Assembly: GCA_030609625.1 (NCBI GenBank)
Contig: JAUWBX010000051.1
Coordinates: 1-8,301, forward strand
DNA: 8,301 nt
Reading direction: 5' to 3'
Origin: Phycisphaerae bacterium
GTDB taxonomy: Bacteria > Planctomycetota > Phycisphaerae > Sedimentisphaerales > Anaerobacaceae
Of this stretch, positions 1-6,797 are shown piece after piece (position 1 is the first letter of the stretch; each line of letters begins with the position of its first letter). Below the pieces are notes generated by a model. It was not told the DNA's origin and made no database searches. It saw nothing but the letters and a program-made list of their open reading frames with translations. Position numbers and translations under genes: made by a program.

Positions 1-743
1 GGTCCGCCTCCGAGTCCCTTATACCAGCGCCAGTTTCGGAACTGACTCATTGAGTTAAAACCATACTTTTTCAGCGTAGCCTGGTCAATGACGGCTTTTT
101 TCGGCCAACCTAAATCTTCACACGCCGCCTTGCTGCGGTTCCATTGCCCGTTGATACAGGTTATTTTGCCCAAAAGCTTTGCCCCATTGATGAGCTTCTC
201 GTAACAGTGAATGTACAGGGGATTACTGCGGCGCTGATGGCCTATCTGCAGCAGCTTGCCGCTTTTCTTTGCGGCCTCGAGCATTTTCCTGGCGCCTTCG
301 AGCGTATTGGACATCTCTTTTTCGCAATAGACGTTCAGCCCGGCCTCAAGGCAGGCAACAGTGTGCTCGGAGTGCCAGAAGTCAGGTGTGGCAATAATTA
401 CGGCATCGAGGTCTTTCTCCTTATCGAGCATTTCCCTGTAGTCCACATAGGTATTATTCGCGTGCTTGTAGGCCTTGAGTATGCGAGAGACACGTTTTTG
501 ATTCCAGGCTGTCCAGATATCACAGACCGCCTTGAAGCGAATGCCGGGTATCTTCAGACAGGAGTTCATCAGAACCTGTCCCTGGGCCCCACAGCCGAGC
601 AGGCCTACGTTGATATCATCCGGTTTTTTGCCGCCTGCCTGTCCTAAAACCATCGGCGAAAATGCCAATCCTGCTCCTGCCGCCGCGGTAGAATGCAGGA
701 AACTACGTCTGTTAATTTTTTCGTCGGTTTTTTGATTACTCAT
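1..743 (-). CDS. Gfo/Idh/MocA family oxidoreductase with Tat signal, 3'-truncated by the window edge
   Basis: Probably an exported NAD(P)-dependent sugar or glycoside oxidoreductase; 247 codons are visible from the ATG at 743 and the C-terminal part lies beyond position 1. The N-terminus has a twin-arginine motif (NRRSFL, residues 11-16) and an Ala/Gly-rich segment ending near VLGQA. A Rossmann fold follows, with the dinucleotide loop GLLGCGAQG (47-55), ATPDFWHSE (118-126) and VYCEKEMSN (138-146). The last replaces the family's usual EKP with EKE while keeping Lys142. It is clearly diverged from the three tandem oxidoreductases upstream (QIGHQRRSNP instead of QMGNQGQAS) and belongs to another subfamily. 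No in-frame start lies just upstream; the nearest GGAG is 14 nt from the ATG, so the ribosome binding site is weak or unusual. A strong promoter sits about 65 bp upstream, so it is probably transcribed separately from the five-gene cluster. Family is certain; substrate is unknown. Confidence 0.93.
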   Translation of the reverse strand, partial: MSNQKTDEKINRRSFLHSTAAAGAGLAFSPMVLGQAGGKKPDDINVGLLGCGAQGQVLMNSCLKIPGIRFKAVCDIWTAWNQKRVSRILKAYKHANNTYVDYREMLDKEKDLDAVIIATPDFWHSEHTVACLEAGLNVYCEKEMSNTLEGARKMLEAAKKSGKLLQIGHQRRSNPLYIHCYEKLINGAKLLGKITCINGQWNRSKAACEDLGWPKKAVIDQATLKKYGFNSMSQFRNWRWYKGLGGG

Positions 744-806
744 CGTATTTCTGTCAACTCCATAAATTTAACAAATTAAACTCATCACCAATTCTTATTG
801 TCGCGT

Positions 807-835
807 AATATAACGTTGCCGTATATCACTGTCAA
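807..835 (-). promoter_or_regulatory. Near-consensus sigma-70 promoter for the 743-1 oxidoreductase gene
   Basis: Read on the minus strand, the -35 box is TTGACA (835-830, 6/6 matches). A spacer of exactly 17 bp follows, then the -10 box TATATT (812-807, 5/6 matches). Predicted transcription start is near position 800, giving a leader of about 57 nt before the ATG at 743. An A6 tract lies about 15 bp upstream of the -35 box. The placement between a candidate terminator and a start codon fits well. This is the best promoter in the window. Confidence 0.75.
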
Positions 836-931
836 GCACGCACCTGACGTTTTTTCCTGCCGGCACTACCCAAAACTGCGCCGGGATTCCCGTCTGTTTA
901 TCGCTTCAAATATTTTCCGGACACACAACGA

Positions 932-953
932 GAAAAAACGGCCTCGCCGGTTT
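932..953 (-). terminator. Candidate intrinsic terminator after the five-gene cluster
   Basis: About 25 nt past the stop codon of the double-DUF1080 gene, the minus strand reads AAAC-CGGC-GAG-GCCG-TTTTTT. This is a 4-bp GC stem with a 3-nt loop, extended by A/U pairs if one C is bulged, and followed immediately by six T. The stem is short, so efficiency is uncertain. The position, just past the last clustered gene and before a new promoter, supports it. Confidence 0.45.
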
Positions 954-976
954 CCATTTTCAGCAGCGATATACAG

Positions 977-2407
977 TTACTCTACCAACCGTTTTACTAT
1001 GATATTGCGATACGCCACAGGCCCGTGGTTGCCCTGGAACATAAGCGGACCGAAAGGTGCTTCAATGCCGCGAAGGGGACCGCCGGTCGAATCAGGCATT
1101 TCGACATTTTCATGCAGCATCTGGCCGTTGAGCTCTATCTTGACGAACTTGGCATTACCGATTTTTCTGCTGTTGGCATCGAACCTCGGAGCTTGAAATT
1201 CAATTACGTACTTCTGCCATTCGCCGGGTCTCTTACACGCATTTACGCGAGGCGCACCGGCACCGTAAATCGCACCCATATCACCGGAGCCCATCTTTTC
1301 CCTTCCCCAGCTATCCAGCACCTGAATCTCGTACTCACCCATAACATAGATACCGGAATTGGAACCTTTCGGCACCATTACCTGCAGCTCGATACGGCAG
1401 TCGCCGAATTTTTCTTTGGAGTATATATCGATGCTGTCGCCGTGTTTAGCGGCCAGATTTATCATTTCACCATCGCCGCCTTTATTCACTAACATCTTCG
1501 GGTTCTCAGATGACATTTTGGCGGTGCCGGCGACCCATTTGCTCTTTTGCTTGCTGCCTTTGACCGCCCAGTTGTTAAGGTCTTTGTCAACGAACAGCAC
1601 GACAGCATCGCCATATTTCGGCTTTAGATTTTTGATGCGAATGTCCTTGAACTCAACGAGCATTGGCGGCCCGGCGTGGATTTGAAGCGCCAGAATACCT
1701 TCCCTTGCCGCACCCTTGAGGTCCTTGGGATTGCCGGGGTCGGTCACCCGGTCGTTGTCAATCAGCTCCATCGTCTGGTAGCCGTTCAGATAGTGTATAA
1801 GATGGTTGCCCTGGGCGATGATTCTATACTCGTTCCAGTCCTTTTCCTTATAGTAGCCGGCCTTGATAAGCTCGTCTTTATCGGAGACTTTGCCGATAAC
1901 ATTCTTTTTGCCCTTCTCATCGATGACCATTATGTCGCCGATGTTGACCAGCCATCCTCGGCCTCTTTCGTGATAGAGGAATCCGACCTTGCCCGGTGCG
2001 TTCTCGACCTCGGCCTGATAGCCGCTGACGACCAAGTTGCCCACGTCCTTACTGCGGTACTGCACACCGGAGTTGCCGTTCCGGAGGCGGAATTTCAGCC
2101 GCAGCTCGAAATCTCGCAGCTTACCGCCGCGCCAGATAAGGAACGTATTGCCGCGGGTTGGTTTAGTAATAGTGGTCTGGCCGCGAATGACGCCATCCTG
2201 AACCGACCACAGGCGCATATCACCGTCCCAGCCGCTCAGGTCTTTGCCATTGAATGGCCGGACCCACTCCTGGAATGAGCTTGAATCGCCTGCCAGTACA
2301 GTCTGCTCAGAGCCAATGATAAACGTCCAAAACAAATTCAAAGCCAATATCGTGATAAGCAGAGTCGTCCCGCCGGAGACGATGGTTTTGTTGTTCTTGT
2401 TTTTCAT
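977..2407 (-). CDS. Secreted protein with two tandem DUF1080 (3-keto-disaccharide hydrolase-like) domains
   Basis: This 476-residue protein probably acts on glycans outside the cytoplasm. DUF1080 (Pfam 3keto-disac_hyd) is a concanavalin-like beta-sandwich, and characterised members cleave 3-keto-glycosides. A long hydrophobic segment (about 12-32) precedes a likely signal peptidase I site, VLA|GD (39/40). Domain 1 (about 46-260) is canonical: FNGKDLSGWD (52-61), WSVQDGVIRG (67-76), LRNGNSGVQYR (108-118), GYQAEVE (129-135), DWNEYRI (190-196), LNG (207-209) and LQIHAGPPMLVEFKDI (241-256). Domain 2 (about 266-475) repeats the plan: NSGIYVMGEYEIQV (350-363), GAIYGAGAP (378-386), GEWQKYVIEF (395-404), LNGQ (426-429) and a divergent end, GPLMFQGNHGPVAYRNI (453-469). 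The second domain lacks the LQxHAGPP motif and may be a binding or altered-specificity domain. GAGG lies 8 nt before the ATG. It starts 25 bp after the fusion gene and ends the cluster. The exact reaction is inferred. Confidence 0.92.
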   Translation of the reverse strand: MKNKNNKTIVSGGTTLLITILALNLFWTFIIGSEQTVLAGDSSSFQEWVRPFNGKDLSGWDGDMRLWSVQDGVIRGQTTITKPTRGNTFLIWRGGKLRDFELRLKFRLRNGNSGVQYRSKDVGNLVVSGYQAEVENAPGKVGFLYHERGRGWLVNIGDIMVIDEKGKKNVIGKVSDKDELIKAGYYKEKDWNEYRIIAQGNHLIHYLNGYQTMELIDNDRVTDPGNPKDLKGAAREGILALQIHAGPPMLVEFKDIRIKNLKPKYGDAVVLFVDKDLNNWAVKGSKQKSKWVAGTAKMSSENPKMLVNKGGDGEMINLAAKHGDSIDIYSKEKFGDCRIELQVMVPKGSNSGIYVMGEYEIQVLDSWGREKMGSGDMGAIYGAGAPRVNACKRPGEWQKYVIEFQAPRFDANSRKIGNAKFVKIELNGQMLHENVEMPDSTGGPLRGIEAPFGPLMFQGNHGPVAYRNIIVKRLVE

Positions 2408-2432
2408 TTGTAGTACCTCGTTATAATTAGCC

Positions 2433-3881
2433 TTAGTCGAATGATTTGATTTTAAGATTTTTCAACCAGATAGGGTTGCCGTGGTATTGGAAGCCAAGGT
2501 GTCCTTCGCGGGGCATGTCCTTGTAGGCGGTTCGGAACTTATTTCTGGTTCCCGGAGGGTCGGGATTTTTGCCGGCTTCGGTCCAGCGGTCCAGGTCCAT
2601 ATCGATGATATCTTGGCCGTTGAGATTTACATAAATCTTATTGTCCAGACAGGTGATGACGAAGTGGTTCCACTCACCGGGTTTTTTGACGGCCGTTTTT
2701 GAAGGTGACAGGCAGTCGTAAATAGCGCCGCACTGGCCGTGCTTTGTTCCGTCGGTAGTGGCGTGAATCTGGACTTCGATAGCGGTGTTAATCCATTTCT
2801 CTATACTGCCGGTGCGGATAAAGACGCCGCTGTTGCCCCTTTCGGGGACTTTGAAGTCGAGTTCGAGTATGAAGTTGCCGTAGCGTTCTTTGGTCCAGAT
2901 GTTGCCGTGGCCGCTCGGTGTGGGCGCCAAGACACCATCGATTCCAAAGAAAGCCCAGGAGCCGGCTTCCATTATGGCGTTCGAGAGGTTCTTCCTGAAG
3001 ACTCTCTTGTACTTGACGTCGCTAAGTTCGGCTGCTGTCTTTCTAAAGAACGCAACACACCCTGCAATCTCGGGCATCGAGTTTAGCCAGTTGTGCTCAT
3101 ACTCAATCGAGAAAACGCCCTTGAAATTCTGACGGTCAAGCTCAGTTAATATCGCCTTGACTTGGCCGGCCCCTGTGCCCCAAATAACATCATGTGCATT
3201 GCGATTTCCGAACTCATTGAGGTCCTTGAAATGGAAACTTCTGATTCTGCCGGCCCTGCCGAGCTTCTTCACCGCCTCAAGAGGGTCAACTCCCGACCGG
3301 CACCAGTGCCCGGTGTCCGCGCAAGCCCCGATCCACTTGCTCCTGCCGTCACAGACCCGCAAAACCGTATCGGGGTCCCAATAACGCGAAGGCTTGGGAT
3401 GATTGTGGATTGCTACGTTAATCTCGTATTCTTCGCACAATCCATCTATAAGGCCGAACGCATCCTCCGGCGGCTCCGAGACAATCGTCTCTATTCCCAT
3501 CTCCTTGGCGAAATCGAAGACCTTTCGGCATTCCGCCTCGTTGTTTGGCAGCGACACTACACCGTAGTTTAAGAGTTTGACTCCCGCTTCCCGAAGCTTT
3601 TGCAGCATTTCAACCTTGTCCCGTGAGGACATATTGTGGTCGGTCTTGACATCGGGCTTTTCCTTGCTCAATCGCTGACCCGGATAGGCCTCGATATACC
3701 GCATACCAAGCGCCTGGTTCTTGTCAACCGCCTCGAAAAACGTGAAGCGATTGAAACTGTACGCCTGCATGCCTAATTTCCAGCCTTTCAGGTCATCAGG
3801 GTTTGCGTTTGCCTTGAATGACCAGCTAAAACACAAAACAAGCGCCAGCACACCAACAATAAGTTTTGCTTTTCTGTTCAT
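2433..3881 (-). CDS. Secreted fusion: xylose-isomerase-like TIM barrel (AP_endonuc_2) plus C-terminal DUF1080 domain
   Basis: This 482-residue protein has a Sec signal peptide (hydrophobic about 7-20, likely cleavage ANA|NP at 26/27). Residues about 33-285 form a sugar isomerase/epimerase-like TIM barrel. Its likely metal and acid/base residues sit at the expected strand ends: Glu136 in IVSEPPED, His161 in AIHNHP, Asp189 in ACADTGHW with His192, His217 in FHFKD, and Glu260/Glu262 in FSIEYEHNW. Relatives include E. coli YcjR (3-dehydro-guloside 4-epimerase) and Bacteroides hydratases of the 3-keto-glycoside route. Residues about 305-482 are a DUF1080 domain: NSGVFIRTG (350-358), IEVQIHATT (368-376), GAIYDCLSP (385-393), GEWNHFVIT (402-410), NLNGQ (419-423) and LGFQYHGNPIWLKNLKIK (462-479). 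The two halves could catalyse glycosidic cleavage and processing of the keto product on one chain. GGAG lies 8 nt before the ATG. Fold calls are firm; the coupled reaction is inference. Confidence 0.92.
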   Translation of the reverse strand: MNRKAKLIVGVLALVLCFSWSFKANANPDDLKGWKLGMQAYSFNRFTFFEAVDKNQALGMRYIEAYPGQRLSKEKPDVKTDHNMSSRDKVEMLQKLREAGVKLLNYGVVSLPNNEAECRKVFDFAKEMGIETIVSEPPEDAFGLIDGLCEEYEINVAIHNHPKPSRYWDPDTVLRVCDGRSKWIGACADTGHWCRSGVDPLEAVKKLGRAGRIRSFHFKDLNEFGNRNAHDVIWGTGAGQVKAILTELDRQNFKGVFSIEYEHNWLNSMPEIAGCVAFFRKTAAELSDVKYKRVFRKNLSNAIMEAGSWAFFGIDGVLAPTPSGHGNIWTKERYGNFILELDFKVPERGNSGVFIRTGSIEKWINTAIEVQIHATTDGTKHGQCGAIYDCLSPSKTAVKKPGEWNHFVITCLDNKIYVNLNGQDIIDMDLDRWTEAGKNPDPPGTRNKFRTAYKDMPREGHLGFQYHGNPIWLKNLKIKSFD

Positions 3882-3930
3882 TTCTTTTTCTCCTATAATT
3901 AAGACGTTATTTCCAGAGAAAATAGCATAA

Positions 3931-5265
3931 CTATAATCTCCAACTTTCCCGATATTCGCGTTTTAAGTATTTTTCGGCCTCAGGCATATTTGTAAATTTG
4001 AAGTTCGGCCCGTCCCAAAATAATTTTTGGCCGGCGCGGGCCGCCACGTTGCCCAACAGGATAGTTTCACTCAACGGTCCGGAGTAATCGAAGTTAGCTG
4101 ACGGCTTCGGGCCGCCCTTACAAGCCCTTATCCATTCCTGGTAGTGGTTAACACCCCTCGGCAAAAACGGCTCGACTTTAAAGCCCTTCATCTTCGATTC
4201 CGGTATCAGTCTCGGCCCGCCCATATGCGGGGCCATTATGGTACCTTTTTCGCCGTAGTACAGTCCGCCCTGACCGGGGAGCTTCCGCCCCGGCTCAAGC
4301 TCTTTCGGTAAAAAGGGCCTGTTGGAGCCATCATACCAGGTTACCGTAACCGCCGGCAGCTTGCCGCGTTCTGGAAACTCCCACCGAACAACCGTTGCCT
4401 CCGGATAAGTCTCATTATTAAACTTAGCGGGGTGTGCCTCAACGCTTATAGGATATTTCAGATCGAGCGCCCAAAAGACAGGGTCTATTATATGACAGCC
4501 CATATCTCCTAACGTCCCTGTCCCGAAATCCCACCAGCGGCGCCAGTCACCGGGCAGGTAAGTCGAATGGTAGGGTCGCCAGGGGGCCGGGCCTAACCAC
4601 AGGTCCCAATCAAGCGTTTCAGGTACGGGCGGCGTCTCTTTAGGCCGGGTACCCCCGCCCCAGTTCTTGTTACTGAAGATATCCACCTTTCGCACCTTGC
4701 CAATCAAGCCCGACTTAACAATCTCCACAACAACCTTGACGGTATCTTCAGCGTGAATCTGAATACCCATCTGCGTCATTACTTTATACTTTCGGGCCGC
4801 CTCGGTAAGCTGACGAACTTCAAAAACATCGTGCGCCAATGGTTTCTGACAATAGACGTGCTTGCCCATCTTGATGGCCATCATAGCTGCGACGGCGTGG
4901 ATATTATCCGGCGTCGATACCGTAACCGCATCGATGTTCTTGCCTTCTTTATCCAACATCCTGCGGAAATCACGGTATTTCTTCACATTTGGAAAACGTT
5001 TGAAAGTACCGGCTGCGTGTTTCCAATCGACGTCACAAAATGCCACTATATTTTCCCTGCTGACCTGGCTGACATCACTCCCCCCCATACCGCCGACACC
5101 AATGCAGGCGACGTTTAGCTTCTCGCTCGGCGGGATATGACGGGCACCTCCCAGCACACTCCGGGGGACAATCGTAAACGCCGCCGCTGCCGCCGCTGCG
5201 CCCATAAAATCACGCCGGGACATCTTCTTTTTTTGCTCTTTATTCAGCTTGTTCCTGTCTTTCAT
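3931..5265 (-). CDS. Tat-exported Gfo/Idh/MocA oxidoreductase, QKP variant
   Basis: Likely an NAD(P)-dependent oxidoreductase of a sugar or glycoside, exported folded with its cofactor. This is the third gene of the tandem trio (444 residues from the chosen start). Tat motif SRRDFM is at 16-21, followed by an Ala-run and IVPRSVLGGA. The Rossmann loop GVGGMGG is near 56-62 and STPDNIHA near 117-124. The usual EKP motif reads CQKPLAH (Gln140, Lys141), keeping the lysine. The C-terminal catalytic pair is Asp254/His258 in GTLGDMGCHIID, with the family's DxxxH spacing. Other shared blocks are WDLWLGPAP, WWDFGTG, GVNHYQEWIRACKGG and the end REYRESWRL. The ATG at 5265 is preferred over one at 5295 because GGAG sits 7 nt before it and the resulting N-terminus (MKDRNK) matches the neighbouring paralogue. 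It differs most from the other two, with MGIQIHAEDT where they have MGNQGQAS. Such proteins are often also labelled GH109-like; substrate unknown. Confidence 0.93.
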   Translation of the reverse strand: MKDRNKLNKEQKKKMSRRDFMGAAAAAAAFTIVPRSVLGGARHIPPSEKLNVACIGVGGMGGSDVSQVSRENIVAFCDVDWKHAAGTFKRFPNVKKYRDFRRMLDKEGKNIDAVTVSTPDNIHAVAAMMAIKMGKHVYCQKPLAHDVFEVRQLTEAARKYKVMTQMGIQIHAEDTVKVVVEIVKSGLIGKVRKVDIFSNKNWGGGTRPKETPPVPETLDWDLWLGPAPWRPYHSTYLPGDWRRWWDFGTGTLGDMGCHIIDPVFWALDLKYPISVEAHPAKFNNETYPEATVVRWEFPERGKLPAVTVTWYDGSNRPFLPKELEPGRKLPGQGGLYYGEKGTIMAPHMGGPRLIPESKMKGFKVEPFLPRGVNHYQEWIRACKGGPKPSANFDYSGPLSETILLGNVAARAGQKLFWDGPNFKFTNMPEAEKYLKREYRESWRL

Positions 5266-5268
5266 ATC

Positions 5269-5288
5269 AATACTCCTCTTGTATCTTA
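5269..5288 (-). repeat. Leader repeat, copy 1 (non-coding, shared by two paralogues)
   Basis: The 20 bp around the ribosome binding site match 6715-6734 at 19 of 20 positions (AATACTCCTCTTG, then T or C, then ATCTTA, plus strand). Because the match lies in the untranslated leader, it suggests the two oxidoreductase genes arose by tandem duplication that included the leader, or that the leader is under selection for translation or regulation. Confidence 0.8.
5273..5276 (-). promoter_or_regulatory. Ribosome binding site that fixes the start of the 5265-3931 gene
   Basis: The minus strand reads AAGAGGAGTATTGAT-ATG, placing GGAG 7 nt before the ATG at 5265. The same AAGAGGAGTATT sequence precedes the ATG of the paralogue at 6711 with the same spacing. 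This argues against the longer reading from 5295, which would put ten extra residues (MVVRYKRSID) ahead of a normal Tat signal. Confidence 0.8.
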
Positions 5289-5307
5289 CAACCACCGCGC
5301 ATTCTTG

Positions 5308-5323
5308 CCTGCCAGCGAGCAGG
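5308..5323. repeat. Short inverted repeat between two oxidoreductase genes
   Basis: CCTGC (5308-5312) and GCAGG (5319-5323) can pair around a 6-nt loop in the 75-bp gap between the genes at 5341 and 5265. No run of T follows on the minus strand, so it is not a normal intrinsic terminator. It could act as a transcript-stabilising hairpin or be chance. Confidence 0.35.
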
Positions 5324-5340
5324 TATCGTTTTACAGACCA

Positions 5341-6711
5341 CTACAGCGTCCAGCCCTCACGATAACTGCAGCGGAGGAATTCATTGGCCTCGGGCAGATT
5401 GGTAATTTTCAAATTCTTGCTGTCCCAGAGCAGATTGGTACGGGTCAGCTTCTCTTTTAGTTCCGGGCGCAGCGCGACGTTGCCCAGAAGTACCGCCTCA
5501 GCCAGCGGCCCCGCGTGGTCGAAATTAGAACCCGCAGACTTGCCTCCCTTGCACGCATCGAGCCATTCCTGATGATGACCGGGCGAGCGGGGGATGACCT
5601 TGGGCGGCGTGCCGAACGCTTTCCTTTTCGATGCCGGCATCAGCGTGTACCCGAGCATTTTTCCCTTATCGCCGACAAACAGCGTACCGCCTGTGCCCAA
5701 ACGCTGGCCATCCTCTAATTCCTCCGGACGCGGCGGCCTTAATCCGCCATCGTACCAGGTCAGTTTCACCGGCGGCATATCTTCGCGAGCACCGAAATGG
5801 TATGTTACCATCGATGCTACCGGAAATGTCTCTTTGTTGACCAGGGTACAGCTTGCTTCGACGCTTATGGGATATTTGAGCTTCAGTGCACGCCAGATAG
5901 GGTCGATACTGTGGCAGCCGATGTCTCCCAGCGCTCCGGTTCCGAAATCCCACCAGCCTCGCCACTTAAAAGGCGCATAATCAGGATGATAAGGGCGCTG
6001 CGGTGCCGGGCCAAGCCACAAATCCCAGTCTAACGTCTCAGGAACCGCCGGGGTGTCCGTCGGCCTGCCCACGCCCTGAGGCCAATATACGTCGCTAAGA
6101 CCGCGCAAAGGCCTGTCAGTCCATACGTGCACCTCGCGCACCGGCCCTATTGCACCGGCCCAGATATATTCGCTCATCAGTCGCGTTTCCTCAGACGCCT
6201 GCCCCTGATTTCCCATCTGGGTGGCAACTTTGTACTCGCGGGCCGCCTTGGCAAGAACACGGGCCTCATATACCGAGTGCGTCAGGGGTTTTTCGCAATA
6301 GACGTGCTTGCTTCTCTTGATGGCCGCTATTGACGCCACGGCGTGAATGTGGTCCGGCGTGGCAACTACTACGGCGTCAATATTCTTGTCCTCTTTGTCT
6401 AACATTATGCGAAAGTCTTTGTATTTTTTCGCATTGGGATAGCGCCTGAACGTCCCCCCCGCCCGATGCCAGTCCACATCGCACAGGGCCACAATGTTCT
6501 GGCTTTCCATGGCCCGCAGGTCCCCTGACCCTTGTCCCCCTACACCAATACCGGCGATATTGAGCTTTTCACTTGGCGGGATACGACGCGCACCCCCAAG
6601 GACATGTCGGGGAACAATCGTGAACGCCGCCACAGCCGCAGCGGCGCCCATAAAATCACGTCGCGACATCTTTCTGTTTTGCTCTTCATTTGGTTTTTTG
6701 TGGTTTTTCAT
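5341..6711 (-). CDS. Tat-exported Gfo/Idh/MocA oxidoreductase, canonical EKP form
   Basis: Probable NAD(P)-dependent glycoside or sugar dehydrogenase of 456 residues, middle member of the trio. It has Tat motif SRRDFM (16-21) and a hydrophobic stretch to about 39 (IVPRHVLGG). The Rossmann loop GVGGQGSG is at 56-63, ATPDHIHA at 117-124 and the intact motif CEKPLTH at 139-145 (Glu140, Lys141, Pro142). TQMGNQGQAS (164-173) and GPVREVHVWTDRP (189-201) follow. The catalytic pair Asp263/His267 lies in GDIGCHSID, then LTWYDGG (317-323), GDKGKMLG (347-354), GHHQEWLDACKGG (378-390) and the shared end REGWTL. Compared with its neighbours it has a 5-6 residue insertion near 414-426 (RPELKEKLTRTNL) where they have RAGQKL or RMGQKL. 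GGAG lies 7 nt before the ATG. It is closest in sequence to the 8189-6798 gene. All catalytic residues expected for the family are present, so it should be active; the substrate cannot be read. Confidence 0.94.
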   Translation of the reverse strand: MKNHKKPNEEQNRKMSRRDFMGAAAAVAAFTIVPRHVLGGARRIPPSEKLNIAGIGVGGQGSGDLRAMESQNIVALCDVDWHRAGGTFRRYPNAKKYKDFRIMLDKEDKNIDAVVVATPDHIHAVASIAAIKRSKHVYCEKPLTHSVYEARVLAKAAREYKVATQMGNQGQASEETRLMSEYIWAGAIGPVREVHVWTDRPLRGLSDVYWPQGVGRPTDTPAVPETLDWDLWLGPAPQRPYHPDYAPFKWRGWWDFGTGALGDIGCHSIDPIWRALKLKYPISVEASCTLVNKETFPVASMVTYHFGAREDMPPVKLTWYDGGLRPPRPEELEDGQRLGTGGTLFVGDKGKMLGYTLMPASKRKAFGTPPKVIPRSPGHHQEWLDACKGGKSAGSNFDHAGPLAEAVLLGNVALRPELKEKLTRTNLLWDSKNLKITNLPEANEFLRCSYREGWTL

Positions 6712-6714
6712 AAG

Positions 6715-6734
6715 AATACTCCTCTTGCATCTTA
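6715..6734 (-). repeat. Leader repeat, copy 2
   Basis: This is the second copy of the 20-bp leader at 5269-5288, with one mismatch at its fourteenth plus-strand base (C here, T there). It contains the GGAG ribosome binding site of the gene starting at 6711. The third paralogue, starting at 8189, does not have it. Confidence 0.8.
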
Positions 6735-6742
6735 ATAATTAT

Positions 6743-6771
6743 TTCTTACCCATCGCTCACAAAGCTGGCAA
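6743..6771 (-). promoter_or_regulatory. Weak possible internal promoter before the 6711-5341 gene
   Basis: On the minus strand TTGCCA (6771-6766, 5/6 to the -35 consensus) is followed after 17 bp by TAAGAA (6748-6743, only 3/6 to the -10 consensus). It lies in the 86-bp gap between two oxidoreductase genes and could add transcription of the downstream four genes. The weak -10 makes this tentative. Confidence 0.22.
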
Positions 6772-6797
6772 GTAGTTAATCACCCATTTAACCAAAA

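Larger units (their letters stand above)
744..976. other. Intergenic control region between the operon end and the last oxidoreductase gene
   Basis: This is the only sizeable gap between genes inside the window. Reading leftward it holds the candidate terminator of the double-DUF1080 gene (953-932), two small perfect dyads (CGGGA-T-TCCCG at 882-892 and TGCCGGCA at 858-865), the sigma-70 promoter (835-807) and an AT-rich leader. The dyads lie 20-60 bp upstream of the -35 box, where an activator or repressor could bind, but they are short and may be chance. No credible gene is seen on either strand. Confidence 0.6.

Noticed and set aside
742..765. Seven-codon minus-strand ORF overlapping the ATG at 743 (MELTEIR) as a leader peptide
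   Set aside because: It is very short, has no regulatory codon run and no clear ribosome binding site; the overlap is likely chance.
1025..2278. Long plus-strand open frames opposite the double-DUF1080 gene, and similar ones elsewhere
   Set aside because: They are antisense to clearly conserved proteins, show no recognisable motifs and lack ribosome binding sites in an operon-like layout.
3825..3840. Lipoprotein signal (LVLC) in the TIM-barrel/DUF1080 fusion
   Set aside because: The residue before the cysteine is Leu, not Gly, Ala or Ser, and a good signal peptidase I site (ANA|NP) follows nine residues later.
5266..5295. Longer N-terminus (MVVRYKRSID) for the 5265-3931 oxidoreductase
   Set aside because: The ATG at 5265 has a well-spaced GGAG and matches the paralogue's N-terminus; the extension would read through the ribosome binding site.
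5308..5323. Terminator between two oxidoreductase genes
   Set aside because: The 5-bp stem is not followed by a T run on the minus strand, and the next gene has a good ribosome binding site in an operon-like gap.
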